A stretch of DNA of 64,000 nucleotides from Fortiea sp. LEGE XX443 (GCF_015206815.1 NZ_JADEXZ010000001.1:1-64000), one strand, 5' to 3'; counted from the stretch's first letter, positions 7,045 to 15,618 are shown. Numbers and translations: made by a program. Notes: a model not told the origin generated them from the sequence alone.

Positions 7045-7254
7045 CTATCTCAGTGAAACTGGATGAACCTGATGACTTACCACTAATGGATAAGCAGCTA
7101 CATCATGTTCTCGTGGTAGCAAGTCTTTTTGAGCCAAATGTTGATGAATAATTGATGTGATTTCCCCATCGGGAGTTGCGGTTGTTTCTGCGTTGATAAT
7201 CAGGTTTGGGGTTAACTCATCAAGGGTTTCAATCAGATGTACTTTATGTATCGT
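7045..7254 (-). pseudogene. DDE transposase remnant (IS1182-like)
   Basis: A 70-codon minus-strand frame encodes HKVHLIETLDELTPNLIINA, then ETT and a segment ending QHLAQKDLLPREHDVAAYP before TAG at 7045-7047. The blocks KVHL.ET, PNLI.NVETT and DLLP.EH.VD.GY are characteristic of IS1182-type transposases in the region of the central catalytic residue. Here the Asp of VD.GY is lost (VAAYP) and both ends of the protein are missing, so it is dead. The in-frame stop at 7255-7257 closes it upstream. Assignment is by motif memory. Confidence 0.55.
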
Positions 7255-7565
7255 TCAATTGAGTTCACGTTTGCTAATATTACAAGCTTTATTAAGGAAT
7301 ATGACTCCCTATTCGTCAAGAGTATCCTTCAAGAAAGTCGGGGTTTTGAGCTTCTTGATGTCTACCAATCAACCAGGATTGGTATATAACGCGACGTGCG
7401 ACTTATTATTTCGTTACACAAGACCAGTGTATGAACAGATATGTGGCATCTTACCAGTCGTCTCAATCGCAAGATTTTAGCTCATAGTGTCTGTTTCTGG
7501 CTTAATCGCCACAATTATGGGCATCTTCAGTTCGACGAACTTGTTACAGAATATTAAGTCGCATA
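7255..7565. other. gene-free stretch between transposase remnant and MITE-like repeat
   Basis: No protein family, RNA or inverted repeat was recognised. An open frame of 107 codons on the plus strand crosses the transposase remnant, has no ribosome site and no family features, and is probably chance. Confidence 0.3.
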
Positions 7566-7696
7566 TAAGTAGGTCGGTGTTAAAAATTGTCGTTATGACA
7601 AGGCAGGAGGCAGAGGGCAGAAGGCAGAAGGGAAGAGGTTTTCAAGCTACTTTACTTTCCGTTACATAGTTCCGTTTATTTGCACCTTTCTACTTA
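7566..7696 (+). repeat. 131-bp MITE-like dispersed repeat, copy A
   Basis: It is identical, but for one base, to the reverse complement of 35806-35936. The ends are imperfect inverted repeats: TAAGTAGGTCGGTG against TAAGTAGAAAGGTG read from the other end. Both copies are flanked by TA dinucleotides consistent with TA target duplication. It carries no coding capacity and contains a purine-rich GGCAGGAGGCAGAGGGCAGA tract. See copy B. Confidence 0.75.
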
Positions 7697-7804
7697 GCGT
7701 AACTTACCAAAATTAAAGATTTTCACAATTTAGGATAATTATGGGCGCAAGCAAGGGATAACTAAAAATAGTTCCATCTAGGTAACTATTTTATTAGTGC
7801 TTCT

Positions 7805-8536
7805 ATGACCTATTGCCTCAGAATTGCCGATATACCTACAAATGAGCGTCCGCGTGAGCGTTTGATGACTCATGGCCCAAAAATTTTAGCTACAGCGGAA
7901 TTAATTGCAATTCTTTTAGGTACTGGTCAAGGGCCTGGAAAACTTTCAGCCGTGGGTTTAGGGCAGTATCTTTTGCAAGAATTAAGCAAACACCAACGTG
8001 ACCCATTGGCAGTTTTACGAGAAGTAACCCCGGCTGAGTTAATGCAAATTCCTGGTATTGGCCCCGCAAAAGCCACAACCATTTTAGCTGCGGTAGAACT
8101 TGGCAAACGTGCGTTTCAATCCCGTCCTTTAGATAAAACACCAATTGATAGCCCGATGGTTGCGGTGGCCGCACTTAGTCAAGATTTAATGTGGCAGACG
8201 CAAGAACGTTTTGCCGTACTTTTATTAGATGTTAAGAACCGTTTGTTAGGTACGCAAGTAATTACTATTGGTACTGCTACAGAAACCCTCGCTTCACCAC
8301 GGGAAATTTTTCGGGAGGTGATTCGTCAAGGTGCAACACGAGCAATAGTCGCCCACAACCATCCTTCTGGGAACGTTGAACCTAGTCAAGAAGATATAGA
8401 ATTGACGCGTCAATTATTAGCAGGAGCGCAGTTGTTAGGTATTCCGTTGCTAGATCATGTAATTTTAGGTAATGGAAATCACCAAAGTTTACGCGAAATT
8501 ACAACTTTGTGGAATGATTATCCTCAAGGTGATTAA
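7805..8536 (+). CDS. radC: RadC family JAB/MPN-domain protein
   Basis: A 243-residue protein with the standard RadC layout: a helix-hairpin-helix around residues 76-95 ([15 protein letters not shown]) and a C-terminal JAMM metalloprotease-like domain with HNHPSGN and the trailing SQED (His184, His186, Asp197). RadC was once linked to DNA repair, but the radiation phenotype was misassigned; the current view is a JAB-domain protein of unclear substrate. Full length and intact motifs. It stands alone on the plus strand, 98 bp before the DUF2243 gene. Confidence 0.93.
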   Translation: MTYCLRIADIPTNERPRERLMTHGPKILATAELIAILLGTGQGPGKLSAVGLGQYLLQELSKHQRDPLAVLREVTPAELMQIPGIGPAKATTILAAVELGKRAFQSRPLDKTPIDSPMVAVAALSQDLMWQTQERFAVLLLDVKNRLLGTQVITIGTATETLASPREIFREVIRQGATRAIVAHNHPSGNVEPSQEDIELTRQLLAGAQLLGIPLLDHVILGNGNHQSLREITTLWNDYPQGD

Positions 8537-8633
8537 AGCTTCAGACGGATAGGGTTAAAGGAAATACCAAAAGATAGAAGATATTCTACACACAACAAAT
8601 CTATTGTGATCACAAAACCTGTATGTGAGGTTA

Positions 8634-9119
8634 ATGATTGTGACACAGAATGAAAATGTGTATCAGCAGCGACCACTAATTATTGCTGGAATTATCTTAG
8701 GTCTTGGATTAAGTGGCTTTATTGACGGAATTTTGCTGCACCAAATCCTCCAATGGCATCATATGCTCAGTAACGTTAAACCTTTGACAAACGATTCGAA
8801 TATAGATTTAAACATGGTCTGGGATGGGTTGTTTCATGCCTTAGACTTTGTATTGACTGTGACAGGAATCATCCTTTTGTGGCGTGCTGGCGGTCGTAAA
8901 AATGTTGATTGGTCATCCGAAACTTTTTTTGGGTCTTTGCTGATTGGTGCTGGATTATTTGATGTAGTTGAAGGCATAATTGACCACCAAATTCTAGGTA
9001 TTCATCATGTAAAACCAGGTACAAATCAGTTGGCGTGGGATTTGGGATTTCTCGTATTTGGGGCGTTGCTTGTTTTAATTGGCTGGATAATGCTACAAAA
9101 GAGCAAAAAAAGTTACTAG
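8634..9119 (+). CDS. DUF2243 membrane protein
   Basis: A 161-residue polytopic membrane protein with four hydrophobic helices: LIIAGIILGLGLSGFIDGIL, LDFVLTVTGIILLW, LLIGAGLFDVVEGII and LGFLVFGALLVLIGWIML. Conserved histidines (LHQILQWHH, DHQILGIHH) repeat in both halves, the hallmark of DUF2243, and might bind a metal or haem (inference). GTG at 8625 is an alternative start three codons earlier; GAGG at 8627-8630 favours ATG 8634 although the spacing is short. The DUF4129 gene begins 8 bp after its stop, so the two are likely co-transcribed. Confidence 0.85.
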   Translation: MIVTQNENVYQQRPLIIAGIILGLGLSGFIDGILLHQILQWHHMLSNVKPLTNDSNIDLNMVWDGLFHALDFVLTVTGIILLWRAGGRKNVDWSSETFFGSLLIGAGLFDVVEGIIDHQILGIHHVKPGTNQLAWDLGFLVFGALLVLIGWIMLQKSKKSY

Positions 9120-9127
9120 TTCCCTCT

Positions 9128-9742
9128 ATGTCCACCGATACATTTGAAAAAACTAGCTGGAGTTGGCAGCTGTCTCAGTTTCAGCAACAAGTCGGAGAAT
9201 GGATTGAATATCAGTTTGAGCGCTTTCAAGGTTCTTTACCGCGCTTGTCTCCAGGATGGAAAATTAGTCCTTGGCTGAGTAATGTGCTGACGTTTTTGTT
9301 TTGGCTAATACTTGCGTTATTTTTGGCGGTTGTGCTTTGGCGCTTGTGGCAAGAATTTAGTCCTTATGTATATTCTTGGCTATTTGGGGGAAAAGATGCT
9401 TTTGATGCTGCGAGCAAAAATCGCGCTAGTGATTTATCTGTAGCATTGTTGTTGGAGCGATCGCAAGAATTTTACCGTCAGGGTAACTATCGTGAGGCTT
9501 GTCGTTGTCTTTACTTGGCAATCTTGCAGCACTTGCATGATACTAAACTCGTCCCTCACAAATTTAGTCGCACAGATGGTGAGTATTTACAATTGCTCCG
9601 CTCAAATGTCACCCCAGTACAGCCTTACGAAACCTTAATTACTATCCACGAGCGATTGTGTTTTGGTAATGCTGAGATTTTGCCAGAAAATTATCAGCAA
9701 TGTCAGCAAGCATACCAGGAGATTGTTAGTCAACAAGTATGA
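9128..9742 (+). CDS. DUF4129 domain membrane protein
   Basis: A 204-residue protein with one membrane helix (VLTFLFWLILALFLAVVLWR) after an amphipathic N-terminus, then a cytosolic DUF4129 domain recognisable by ALLLERSQEFYRQGNYREAC and the SRTDGEYL motif. DUF4129 is usually found beside MoxR, DUF58 and transglutaminase-like genes and is thought to work at the cell envelope. The start ATG 9128 lies 8 bp after the previous stop; an in-frame ATG at 9035 would overlap the DUF2243 gene and is disfavoured. First of the set DUF4129 - DUF4350 - MoxR - DUF58. Confidence 0.85.
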   Translation: MSTDTFEKTSWSWQLSQFQQQVGEWIEYQFERFQGSLPRLSPGWKISPWLSNVLTFLFWLILALFLAVVLWRLWQEFSPYVYSWLFGGKDAFDAASKNRASDLSVALLLERSQEFYRQGNYREACRCLYLAILQHLHDTKLVPHKFSRTDGEYLQLLRSNVTPVQPYETLITIHERLCFGNAEILPENYQQCQQAYQEIVSQQV

Positions 9743-9777
9743 AGTATTAAGTATGAAATTTAAACGTTTAGCCTTTT

Positions 9778-9805
9778 GACAAAGGACAAAGGACAAATGA
9801 CAAAC
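9778..9805 (+). repeat. heptanucleotide tandem repeat (GACAAAG)n
   Basis: Four consecutive 7-mers (GACAAAG, GACAAAG, GACAAAT, GACAAAC) between the DUF4129 and DUF4350 genes. Heptamer STRRs of this kind are characteristic of heterocystous cyanobacteria. Confidence 0.8.
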
Positions 9806-9823
9806 GATTATTGACCAAAATTT

Positions 9824-10912
9824 ATGAAACGTTCAAACCGCATTGCTTGGATAGGAGCGATCGCTCTTGGTGTGATAATGTTACTTAGCCTATTCGCCGC
9901 TCCTAACACTAAAATTTACACTGGTTCTACTTATAGTCGGGCTGCTGATGGCTATGGTGCTTGGTATGCTTTTATGCAACAGCAGGGTATTACTATTCAG
10001 CGTTGGCAAAAGCCTCTTGACGATTTCAAAGCAGAAAAAACCCCAGTTACTCTGCTGCGGGTTAGTAGCTACCCCAGAGAACCTTATTTGTTGTTAGATG
10101 AACAGAAATGGTTGAAGAAAGGCAATACATTGATAATTTTAGGTGTCAAAACATCTGTAACAGAAGCTAACTTTCACTCTTTGCAAAAATCAAGTTTTGG
10201 TGATATTAAAATTGCTACACGCAGACGTAATGTAAAAGCCGACAAGCAGCGAATTGATTTAGGCGATCGCTTTGGTGCTATTGTTTGGGAAGAAAAAGCT
10301 GATAAAGGCAAGGTAATTTTTTCTAGCACGCCCTATTTAGCTGCCAATGCTTACCAAGATAATTTAAGTAATTTCCAGTATCTAGCAAGTTTAGTCAGTC
10401 AAAAAGACAACAAATTATTTGTAGATGAATATATTCACGGTTATAAAGATGCTGACGTGAGGCAAAGTGAAGGCCAAGGTGACTTATGGAGTTATTTTGC
10501 AAAAACTCCTCTCTTACCGGCACTAGTTCAAGTAGGAATTTTACTATTAGTGTTAATTTGGGCGCAAAATCAACGCTTTGGTAAACCAATAGCCTTAGAT
10601 ACGCCAGTTATAGACAACAGCCAAGCATATATCCAAGCCTTAGCGGGAGTATTGCAAAAAGCGGAATCCAGCGACTTTGTTGTAGAAATGGTGGGTAGAG
10701 AAGAACAACTACAACTGCAAAAAGCTTTAGGATTAGGAACAATACCGCTAGAACAGCAACCACTGTTGCAAATTTGGCAAGAGAAAACAGGTAAAAGTGC
10801 AGCAGAACTGGACACAGTATTAAAATCATCAACCCGAAAACAGCGCATCAGTGAACGAGAACTGTTAAGCTGGTTGGCAAAATGGGGAGCTATTAGGAAA
10901 ATTCAAAAGTAA
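9824..10912 (+). CDS. DUF4350 domain membrane protein
   Basis: A 362-residue protein: an N-terminal membrane anchor (IAWIGAIALGVIMLLSLF), an extracytoplasmic DUF4350 domain (TYSRAADGYGAWYAFMQQQG at about residues 37-56, an ILGVKTSV strand, VDEYIHGY near residue 203), then a second membrane helix (LVQVGILLLVLIWAQNQRFG) and a cytosolic helical tail. The fold resembles a Rossmann-like GATase domain and probably binds something at the membrane face; function unknown. It follows DUF4129 after 81 bp containing heptamer repeats. Part of the MoxR-DUF58 gene set. Confidence 0.85.
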   Translation: MKRSNRIAWIGAIALGVIMLLSLFAAPNTKIYTGSTYSRAADGYGAWYAFMQQQGITIQRWQKPLDDFKAEKTPVTLLRVSSYPREPYLLLDEQKWLKKGNTLIILGVKTSVTEANFHSLQKSSFGDIKIATRRRNVKADKQRIDLGDRFGAIVWEEKADKGKVIFSSTPYLAANAYQDNLSNFQYLASLVSQKDNKLFVDEYIHGYKDADVRQSEGQGDLWSYFAKTPLLPALVQVGILLLVLIWAQNQRFGKPIALDTPVIDNSQAYIQALAGVLQKAESSDFVVEMVGREEQLQLQKALGLGTIPLEQQPLLQIWQEKTGKSAAELDTVLKSSTRKQRISERELLSWLAKWGAIRKIQK

Positions 10913-10963
10913 ACCAATATAGACTGGATTTAACTTCTCTTTAAACCTCGCTCCTATTGTCAT

Positions 10964-11186
10964 GCCAGTAAGGTAGGTTAATTTTTACAAGTTGATAGAT
11001 TAACATTGCAGGTCGATAGATTAACATTGCAAGTCGATGAATTAGCATTGCAGGTCGATGAATAGCATTGCAAGTCGATGGATTAACATTGCAAGGTGAT
11101 GAATTAACATTGCAAGTCGATGAATAGCATTGCAAGGCGATGAATTAGCATTGCAGGTTGATGCAATTGATGTGTACACCGTAGCT
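10964..11186. repeat. minisatellite element, copy 1 (about 20-21-bp units)
   Basis: About nine degenerate units of the form GTCGATGAATTAACATTGCA, alternating between 18- and 21-bp versions. They are flanked by GCCAGTAAGGTAGGTTAATT on the left and TGTGTACACCGTAGCT on the right. The same flanks and unit occur at 63444-63908, so this is a dispersed element with an expanded array inside. It occupies the spacer between DUF4350 and moxR and lacks the left terminal repeat seen in the other copy. Open frames through it are repeat artefacts. Confidence 0.8.
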
Positions 11187-11297
11187 TGTAGAGGAGGTGG
11201 AAGTAAGAGGTTCGTCAAATTCACATTAATTTGAGGCATTGTCTAGAATTCATTCTGAATTCTGATTTTTAACTTCTAAATTCTATTCTGAAAAATT

Positions 11298-12248
11298 ATG
11301 AGCCAAAACCATTCTGTATTTATTGACCTTGAACAAAAGCTTAATCAAATCATCGTAGGACAATCTAGCCTCGTACAGCAATTGTTAGTAGCGTTGTTAT
11401 CTGGCGGACACGTAATTTTGGAAGGTGTACCAGGAACAGGGAAAACACTCCTAGTCAAAGTTGTAGCGCAATTAATTCAAGGTGAGTTTCGCCGCATTCA
11501 ACTCACACCAGACGTTTTACCGTCAGATATTACTGGGACAAATATTTTTGACTTGAACAGTCGCAGTTTCACACTGAAAAAAGGGCCAGTCTTCACCGAA
11601 GTACTACTAGCAGATGAAATTAACCGCACTCCTCCCAAGACACAAGCGGCGCTGTTAGAAGCAATGGAAGAAATGCAAGTCACTTTGGATGGTGAAAGCT
11701 TACCCCTTCCAGATTTATTTTGGGTAATTGCTACACAAAATCCCTTGGAATTTGAAGGTACTTATCCTTTACCAGAAGCGCAGTTAGACAGGTTTTTATT
11801 CAAACTATTAGTAGATTACCCCGACCAAGCCGCAGAAAAACAAATGTTGCTCAATCGTCAAGCCGGATTTGCAGCGCGACGTATAGACATTAGTCGCTTA
11901 AAACCAGTAGCTACAGTAGCTGACATTTTACAAGCACGACAAGAAGTTAAAAAAGTAGAAGTATCTGAAAAGATTATCGATTATCTCTTAGCGTTGGTGA
12001 GAGCTTCGCGTCAATTTCCCGATTTAGCTTTAGGTGCATCACCCCGTGCTACTGGTGCTTGGTTACAGACATCCCAAGCAGCCGCATGGTTAGCTGGACG
12101 TGATTTTGTCACACCAGATGATGTGAAAGCTGTAGCTTCGCCACTTTTGCGCCATCGCTTGCTTCTCAAACCAGAAGCAATGCTAGACGGTTTACAAATT
12201 GATGCGATTATTGCGTCGGTAATTAATCAAGTTCAAGTCCCTAGATGA
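11298..12248 (+). CDS. MoxR-family AAA+ ATPase
   Basis: A 316-residue AAA+ ATPase of the MoxR/RavA class. Walker A GVPGTGKT is at residues 43-50, Walker B LLADEIN at 103-109, with sensor 1 region IATQNP and a C-terminal helical lid with the ASPRATGA block near residue 250. MoxR ATPases act as chaperones for metal insertion or complex assembly with von Willebrand A or DUF58 partners. Here the DUF58 partner gene is downstream, separated by a toxin-antitoxin pair. The gene lies 385 bp after DUF4350, across the minisatellite, so it may have its own promoter. Confidence 0.92.
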   Translation: MSQNHSVFIDLEQKLNQIIVGQSSLVQQLLVALLSGGHVILEGVPGTGKTLLVKVVAQLIQGEFRRIQLTPDVLPSDITGTNIFDLNSRSFTLKKGPVFTEVLLADEINRTPPKTQAALLEAMEEMQVTLDGESLPLPDLFWVIATQNPLEFEGTYPLPEAQLDRFLFKLLVDYPDQAAEKQMLLNRQAGFAARRIDISRLKPVATVADILQARQEVKKVEVSEKIIDYLLALVRASRQFPDLALGASPRATGAWLQTSQAAAWLAGRDFVTPDDVKAVASPLLRHRLLLKPEAMLDGLQIDAIIASVINQVQVPR

Positions 12249-12306
12249 ATGATGAAAATTGATAAGACAATTAATGGTTTACAATTGGATAAATATCGAG
12301 GTAAAA

Positions 12307-12579
12307 ATGACAATTAAAGAACAGATTAAACAAGAAATAGAAAAAATACCTGAACCTTTATTGCAGGAAATTTTAGATTTTATTCAGTTTTTGCAAGCCA
12401 AACACCAACCAGAAAATATATCATTAAACAATCAAATTTCTCAACAAATAATAGCAGCAGATACTTTGACCAATTCCACAGCCGAAGATTTATTAGAATT
12501 TGTCGGGAGTTGGGAAGGTTCTGATATCCGAGAATGTCTGCAACTAGTTCATGAAAGCCGACTGCAACTTGAATTTTAA
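12307..12579 (+). CDS. VapB-like antitoxin (DUF2281 type)
   Basis: A 90-residue acidic protein starting MTIKEQIKQEIEKIPEPLLQ and continuing EILDFIQFLQAKH. This is the amphipathic N-terminus of DUF2281-type antitoxins; the C-terminal tail (VGSWEGSD) is the part that usually wraps the toxin. The start ATG 12307 is preceded by GAGG 5 bases upstream; an in-frame start at 12259 is not supported. The toxin gene follows after 2 bp. The pair sits inside a conserved gene set, suggesting insertion. Confidence 0.8.
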   Translation: MTIKEQIKQEIEKIPEPLLQEILDFIQFLQAKHQPENISLNNQISQQIIAADTLTNSTAEDLLEFVGSWEGSDIRECLQLVHESRLQLEF

Positions 12580-12581
12580 TC

Positions 12582-13025
12582 ATGTATCTTCTTGATACCA
12601 ATCACTGTTCCTTCTTGATGGAGGGTGTACCTAGTGTTGCCAATCACTTGCGATCGCTTGGTCAAATACAACTGGTAACTAGTGTCATTGTTGCTGGAGA
12701 GTTGCGCTTTATGGCACAAAATTCGCAACAAAAAGCTGCTAACTTAATAAAAATAAATTCGTTTTTGCAGCGAATTAACTTATATGGAATTGATAAAGAA
12801 ATCACAGAAATTTATGGCGATTTTAAATCAGAATTAATCAAGCATTTTGGCCCAAAAGAAAAAATTAAACGTAGCACCACTCAATTAAATACTATAGGCA
12901 TTAGTGAAAATGATCTTTGGATAGCGGCGACAGCCTTACGCCATTCATTGATCATTGTTTCATGTGATAGTGACTTTGAGCGAATGGGACAAGTACGAGA
13001 AATTGCTTGGGAAAGTTGGGTTTAG
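12582..13025 (+). CDS. VapC-like PIN-domain toxin
   Basis: A 147-residue PIN-domain ribonuclease. The acidic active-site residues are present: Asp5 in YLLDTN, Glu40 in VIVAGEL, Asp111 in GISENDLWIAATA and Asp129 in VSCDSDF. VapC toxins cleave RNA, often tRNA, and are neutralised by the cognate antitoxin encoded just upstream, 2 bp away. Length is normal for type II VapC proteins. The reading frame is intact and contains a HIP1 site, so it has resided in a cyanobacterial genome for some time. Confidence 0.88.
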   Translation: MYLLDTNHCSFLMEGVPSVANHLRSLGQIQLVTSVIVAGELRFMAQNSQQKAANLIKINSFLQRINLYGIDKEITEIYGDFKSELIKHFGPKEKIKRSTTQLNTIGISENDLWIAATALRHSLIIVSCDSDFERMGQVREIAWESWV

Positions 13026-13089
13026 ATTTCTCACAAAAATAATTATTTTCTAATTCAACAATCAGCAAAAAATTATAAATATTTTAAAA

Positions 13090-14409
13090 ATGGTTCCTTC
13101 TCAAAGACTTTATTTTTTATTGATATCGGGAATTGCGATCGCTCCCATCCTATCCCTATTGATCACCATTCCCGTCAGCATCGCCCTGACTTTATTATTT
13201 GATGCGATCGTTCTAGGATTAATGATTGTTGATGGTTTGCGAGTCCGTCCTTTGCGGGTGCAAGTTAAGCGCGAATTACCGCAACGCTTATCCATTGGGC
13301 GAGATAATCCGGTGATGTTGGCGGTGACATCGGCCAATACCAACGCGATTATTCAAATTCGTGATTACTATCCCGCCGAATTTGGCGTGTCTACACCTAC
13401 ACTCAGCGCTACTGTTCCCGCAAGCACCACTCAAGAATTAACTTACACTGTCCACCCGACACAACGAGGAGAATTTACTTGGGGAAATATTCAAGTGCGA
13501 CAGTTGGGAACTTGGGGATTAGCTTGGGATGATTGGCAGATTCCACAAAGTTTGCCCGTCAAAGTTTATCCTGATTTAGTGGGGTTGCGATCGCTCTCTA
13601 TCCGTCTAACGTTACAATCCTCTGGTTCAATTCGCCAATCTCGGCGCATGGGGATTGGTACGGAGTTTGCTGAACTGCGGAACTATCGCACTGGCGATGA
13701 TTTACGATTTATTGATTGGAAAGCTACTGCGCGTCGAACTGGAGGTAATACACCACCGTTGGTTAGGGTGTTGGAACCAGAACAAGAGCAAACTTTAATC
13801 ATTTTATTAGATCGCGGTCGGTTGATGACGGCGCAAGTCCAGGGCTTACAGCGATTTGATTGGGGATTGAATGCTACCTTATCTTTAGCATTAGCGGGGT
13901 TACATCGGGGCGATCGCGTTGGAGTGGGTGTATTTGATCGTCAGATGCACACATGGATTTCTCCAGAACGCGGCCAATCTCATCTCGGTAAGTTAATTGA
14001 TTGTTTAACTCCAATTCAACCAGTGTTACTGGAATCTGATTATTTAGGGGCTGTCACTAATGTAGTGCAACGGCAAACTCGTCGCGCACTTGTGGTAGTC
14101 ATCACTGATTTAGTAGATGTCACCGCTTCTACAGAACTGCTGGCTGCACTGTCGCGGTTAGCACCCCGCTATTTACCGTTCTGCGTCACTCTCCGAGATC
14201 CCCAAAGCGATCGCCTAGCACATACATTCACTCAAGATGTGACAGCAGCTTATAGTCGTGCTGTGGCTTTAGATTTATTAGCACAGCGCCAGGTTGCTTT
14301 TGCTCAACTAAAGCAAAAAGGTGTCTTGGTACTAGATGCGCCAGCAAATCAGATTACCGATCAGTTAGTTGAAAGATATCTGCAACTCAAAGCCAGAAAT
14401 CAGCTATGA
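13090..14409 (+). CDS. DUF58 domain protein
   Basis: A 439-residue protein with two N-terminal membrane helices (LYFLLISGIAIAPILSLLIT and a following IALTLLFDAIVLGLMIV), a beta-rich middle, and the DUF58 signature AELRNYRTGDDLRFIDWKAT at about residues 196-215. A von Willebrand A-like segment follows (TLIILLDRGR). DUF58 proteins pair with MoxR ATPases. The gene is 64 bp after the toxin gene and closes the set; a 13-bp hairpin lies 73 bp past its stop. Likely role: assembly or quality control at the cell envelope, with DUF4129 and DUF4350 (inference). Confidence 0.88.
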   Translation: MVPSQRLYFLLISGIAIAPILSLLITIPVSIALTLLFDAIVLGLMIVDGLRVRPLRVQVKRELPQRLSIGRDNPVMLAVTSANTNAIIQIRDYYPAEFGVSTPTLSATVPASTTQELTYTVHPTQRGEFTWGNIQVRQLGTWGLAWDDWQIPQSLPVKVYPDLVGLRSLSIRLTLQSSGSIRQSRRMGIGTEFAELRNYRTGDDLRFIDWKATARRTGGNTPPLVRVLEPEQEQTLIILLDRGRLMTAQVQGLQRFDWGLNATLSLALAGLHRGDRVGVGVFDRQMHTWISPERGQSHLGKLIDCLTPIQPVLLESDYLGAVTNVVQRQTRRALVVVITDLVDVTASTELLAALSRLAPRYLPFCVTLRDPQSDRLAHTFTQDVTAAYSRAVALDLLAQRQVAFAQLKQKGVLVLDAPANQITDQLVERYLQLKARNQL

Positions 14410-14482
14410 TACATACGATTTCACAAAAAATTTGATACAAATTTATGTGCATCGTGATTAACGTGAAATGGTATAGCCAAAA

Positions 14483-14517
14483 TTAAAGGAAAGCACTGTA
14501 AGAATGCTTTCCTTTAA
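14483..14517. terminator. bidirectional hairpin between convergent genes
   Basis: TTAAAGGAAAGCA (14483-14495) and TGCTTTCCTTTAA (14505-14517) form a perfect 13-bp stem with a 9-nt loop. It lies between the ends of the DUF58 gene and the small minus-strand gene. T-runs are short, so it is a moderate terminator. Confidence 0.65.
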
Positions 14518-14556
14518 ACTTGCTCTGATCAGCAAGTCGCCCAGATTAACTTGATT

Positions 14557-14751
14557 TTAGTAAGCTAAAGTTTCTAAAGTTTCTCTTAAATATTTTTTTA
14601 CTTGCTGTTCCAGGCGCAGCCCTTGTAATTGGGTATCACGTTCTAGTTGCCAGCGTTGGAAACCGGAACTGGTAGCGATCGCACATTTAAGGTTATACCA
14701 AATTTCGGTATCAGCGGGAAATTGACGATTAGCAGCAGTAGTTGGAGTCAT
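14557..14751 (-). CDS. small conserved cyanobacterial hypothetical protein, 64 aa
   Basis: A 64-residue soluble protein with residues PADTEIWYNLKCAIATSSGF then RWQLERDTQLQGLRLEQQVK and a C-terminal YLRETLETLAY. The helical, charged C-terminal half and the tryptophans look constrained, and the type is familiar from cyanobacterial genomes without a named function. AAGGGA lies close before ATG 14751. It follows the infB-region genes on the same strand 112 bp after the membrane-protein gene's stop, but its own promoter is likely. Confidence 0.55.
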   Translation of the reverse strand: MTPTTAANRQFPADTEIWYNLKCAIATSSGFQRWQLERDTQLQGLRLEQQVKKYLRETLETLAY

Positions 14752-14863
14752 AGTCCCTTATTCCTTAACTTTAACAGTTATGGCAGTTTTTGTTTTGAGC
14801 AAATACAAAGCTGTCCATATAAAACAGTGTGTAATCTGCAAAATATTTATCAGGTTCCAATTT

Positions 14864-15493
14864 TTAGGGCTGCTGCGAGTTTCTATTGATCCCGATTAAG
14901 GATTGAAACAACCTGGGTAAAATTTGATTAACTTGCACCCCTAAAATAGTGAAATCATGCTTAATTCTTTCTAAAGATAACGGTTCTAAGGCAGCAAATT
15001 CTGTGTCATTAGTCACTAAAATTCGCGCCACACTCACGGGAATTTGTAAAAATAAATTACTTGCTAAAAAAGCTAAAGCAGCCAATATTAAACCCAAACC
15101 GCGCCACTGTGGCAAAAAGCTGGCTAAATGTTGTACCTGGGGAACAGCCTTGTAAAGCTGCCACAACACCAGAGTTAATATTATCGCTGTTACCAAGGAC
15201 AGTAAACGGTTTAACTTAGTATTAATTAAACAAAGTATCTTACGCTGTTGCTCGGTGAGATTTTCGGGTTTGAGAGCTACTCCCAAAAGAGAATATATAT
15301 AAAATGGACGGCGTAGCTGCATCCACAACAGTGGAGCAACGCCAATAATAGCTACTAAAAATAGCTCACCCCACACTGGTAAAAGTGGCTCACCCACAGA
15401 TAAGAACAACAAGCACATTAGCAAAAAAATTGGCAGTGTCGCCAATCCAGCAATGTGAATCCACAATATAGGTTCAGAGCGAAACGAGGACAT
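14864..15493 (-). CDS. low-complexity tail membrane protein
   Basis: A 209-residue membrane protein beginning MSSFRSEPILWIHIAGLATL, the N-terminal signature of the cyanobacterial low-complexity tail membrane protein family. About four hydrophobic helices follow: PIFLLMCLLFLSVGEPLLPV, LFLVAIIGVAPLLWMQL, LVTAIILTLVLWQLY and LGLILAALAFLASNLFLQ. The family normally has a low-complexity C-terminal tail; here the tail is short (GINRNSQQP). Function unknown. It lies 125 bp downstream of infB on the same strand, a position that recurs in related genomes as far as I recall. Confidence 0.75.
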   Translation of the reverse strand: MSSFRSEPILWIHIAGLATLPIFLLMCLLFLSVGEPLLPVWGELFLVAIIGVAPLLWMQLRRPFYIYSLLGVALKPENLTEQQRKILCLINTKLNRLLSLVTAIILTLVLWQLYKAVPQVQHLASFLPQWRGLGLILAALAFLASNLFLQIPVSVARILVTNDTEFAALEPLSLERIKHDFTILGVQVNQILPRLFQSLIGINRNSQQP

Positions 15494-15618
15494 AAAAAAG
15501 TTTTGATTTTAAGTTCTGAGTGCTGAGTTTAAATTTTAAGTTTTAGGTGTGGAACTAACTTATTCTCAGTTCAACACACTTAACTTTTACCTTTTAACTC
15601 AGCACTTAGCATTGACCA

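Noticed and set aside
10964-11186. CRISPR-like array
   Set aside because: The units are contiguous 18-21-bp tandem copies without unique spacers of constant length, and no cas gene is near. It is a minisatellite.
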